NCBI GenBank assembly: GCA_028691625.1
Contig: JAQUYZ010000100.1
Coordinates: 1-6,489, forward strand
Length of the DNA stretch: 6,489 bases
Direction: 5' to 3'
Origin: Eubacteriales bacterium
GTDB taxonomy: Bacteria; Bacillota; Clostridia; Peptostreptococcales; Anaerovoracaceae
In this document: positions 6,489 to 6,489 of the stretch, piece by piece
How positions within the stretch are numbered: position 1 is the stretch's first letter
How the letters are laid out: each line of letters starts with the position of its first letter
Program-made: the position numbers and the translations under genes
The notes under the pieces: generated by a model
Database searches by the model: none
What the model was told of the DNA's origin: nothing
Seen by the model: the letters and a program-made list of their open reading frames with translations, nothing else

Positions 6489-6489
6489 T

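Noticed and set aside
1..6489. CRISPR arrays, tRNA or rRNA genes, insertion sequences.
   Set aside because: No regularly spaced repeats, tRNA-like cloverleaf, ribosomal RNA segments, transposase frames or flanking target duplications were seen.

Overview
The window looks like a chromosomal piece from an anaerobic Firmicute, most likely class Clostridia. The signs are moderate GC, strong AAGGAG/GGGAG-type ribosome binding sites, clear sigma-A-type promoters, an AT-rich intergenic region, and a gene fragment resembling the clostridial DUF6323 family. The genus cannot be read from the sequence.

Layout, left to right. (1) Bases 2-235, minus strand: the first 78 codons of a DUF6323-like protein that runs off the left edge. 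(2) Bases 236-540 contain no protein gene. They hold a plus-strand promoter (304-332), a short predicted structured transcript ending in an intrinsic terminator (about 338-418), and a strong minus-strand terminator (464-512) that closes the operon to its right. (3) Bases 541-1794, minus strand: a long, divergent glyceraldehyde-3-phosphate dehydrogenase (GAPDH) homologue of 417 residues. (4) Bases 1869-5954, minus strand: a 1361-residue protein with about 850 helical residues of no recognised family, followed by the ATP-grasp and phosphohistidine (swivel) domains of pyruvate phosphate dikinase (PPDK). The PEP/pyruvate-binding barrel that should follow is absent. (5) Bases 5955-6131: a divergent promoter region with one good promoter on each strand and a small inverted repeat between them. 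(6) Bases 6132-6488, plus strand: the N-terminal 119 codons of an ABC transporter ATPase, cut by the right edge.

The main point of interest is the two-gene minus-strand unit formed by the dikinase-like protein and the unusual GAPDH. It has one promoter at 5999-6028 and one terminator at 464-512. The dikinase half appears catalytically complete for ATP binding and for phosphorylating its own histidine (H1301), yet it has no recognisable acceptor domain. The large N-terminal region, or another protein, may take that role. The GAPDH keeps its catalytic Cys and His but deviates around the active site and at the usual NAD-selecting acidic position. That the two proteins act together is inferred only from their linkage.
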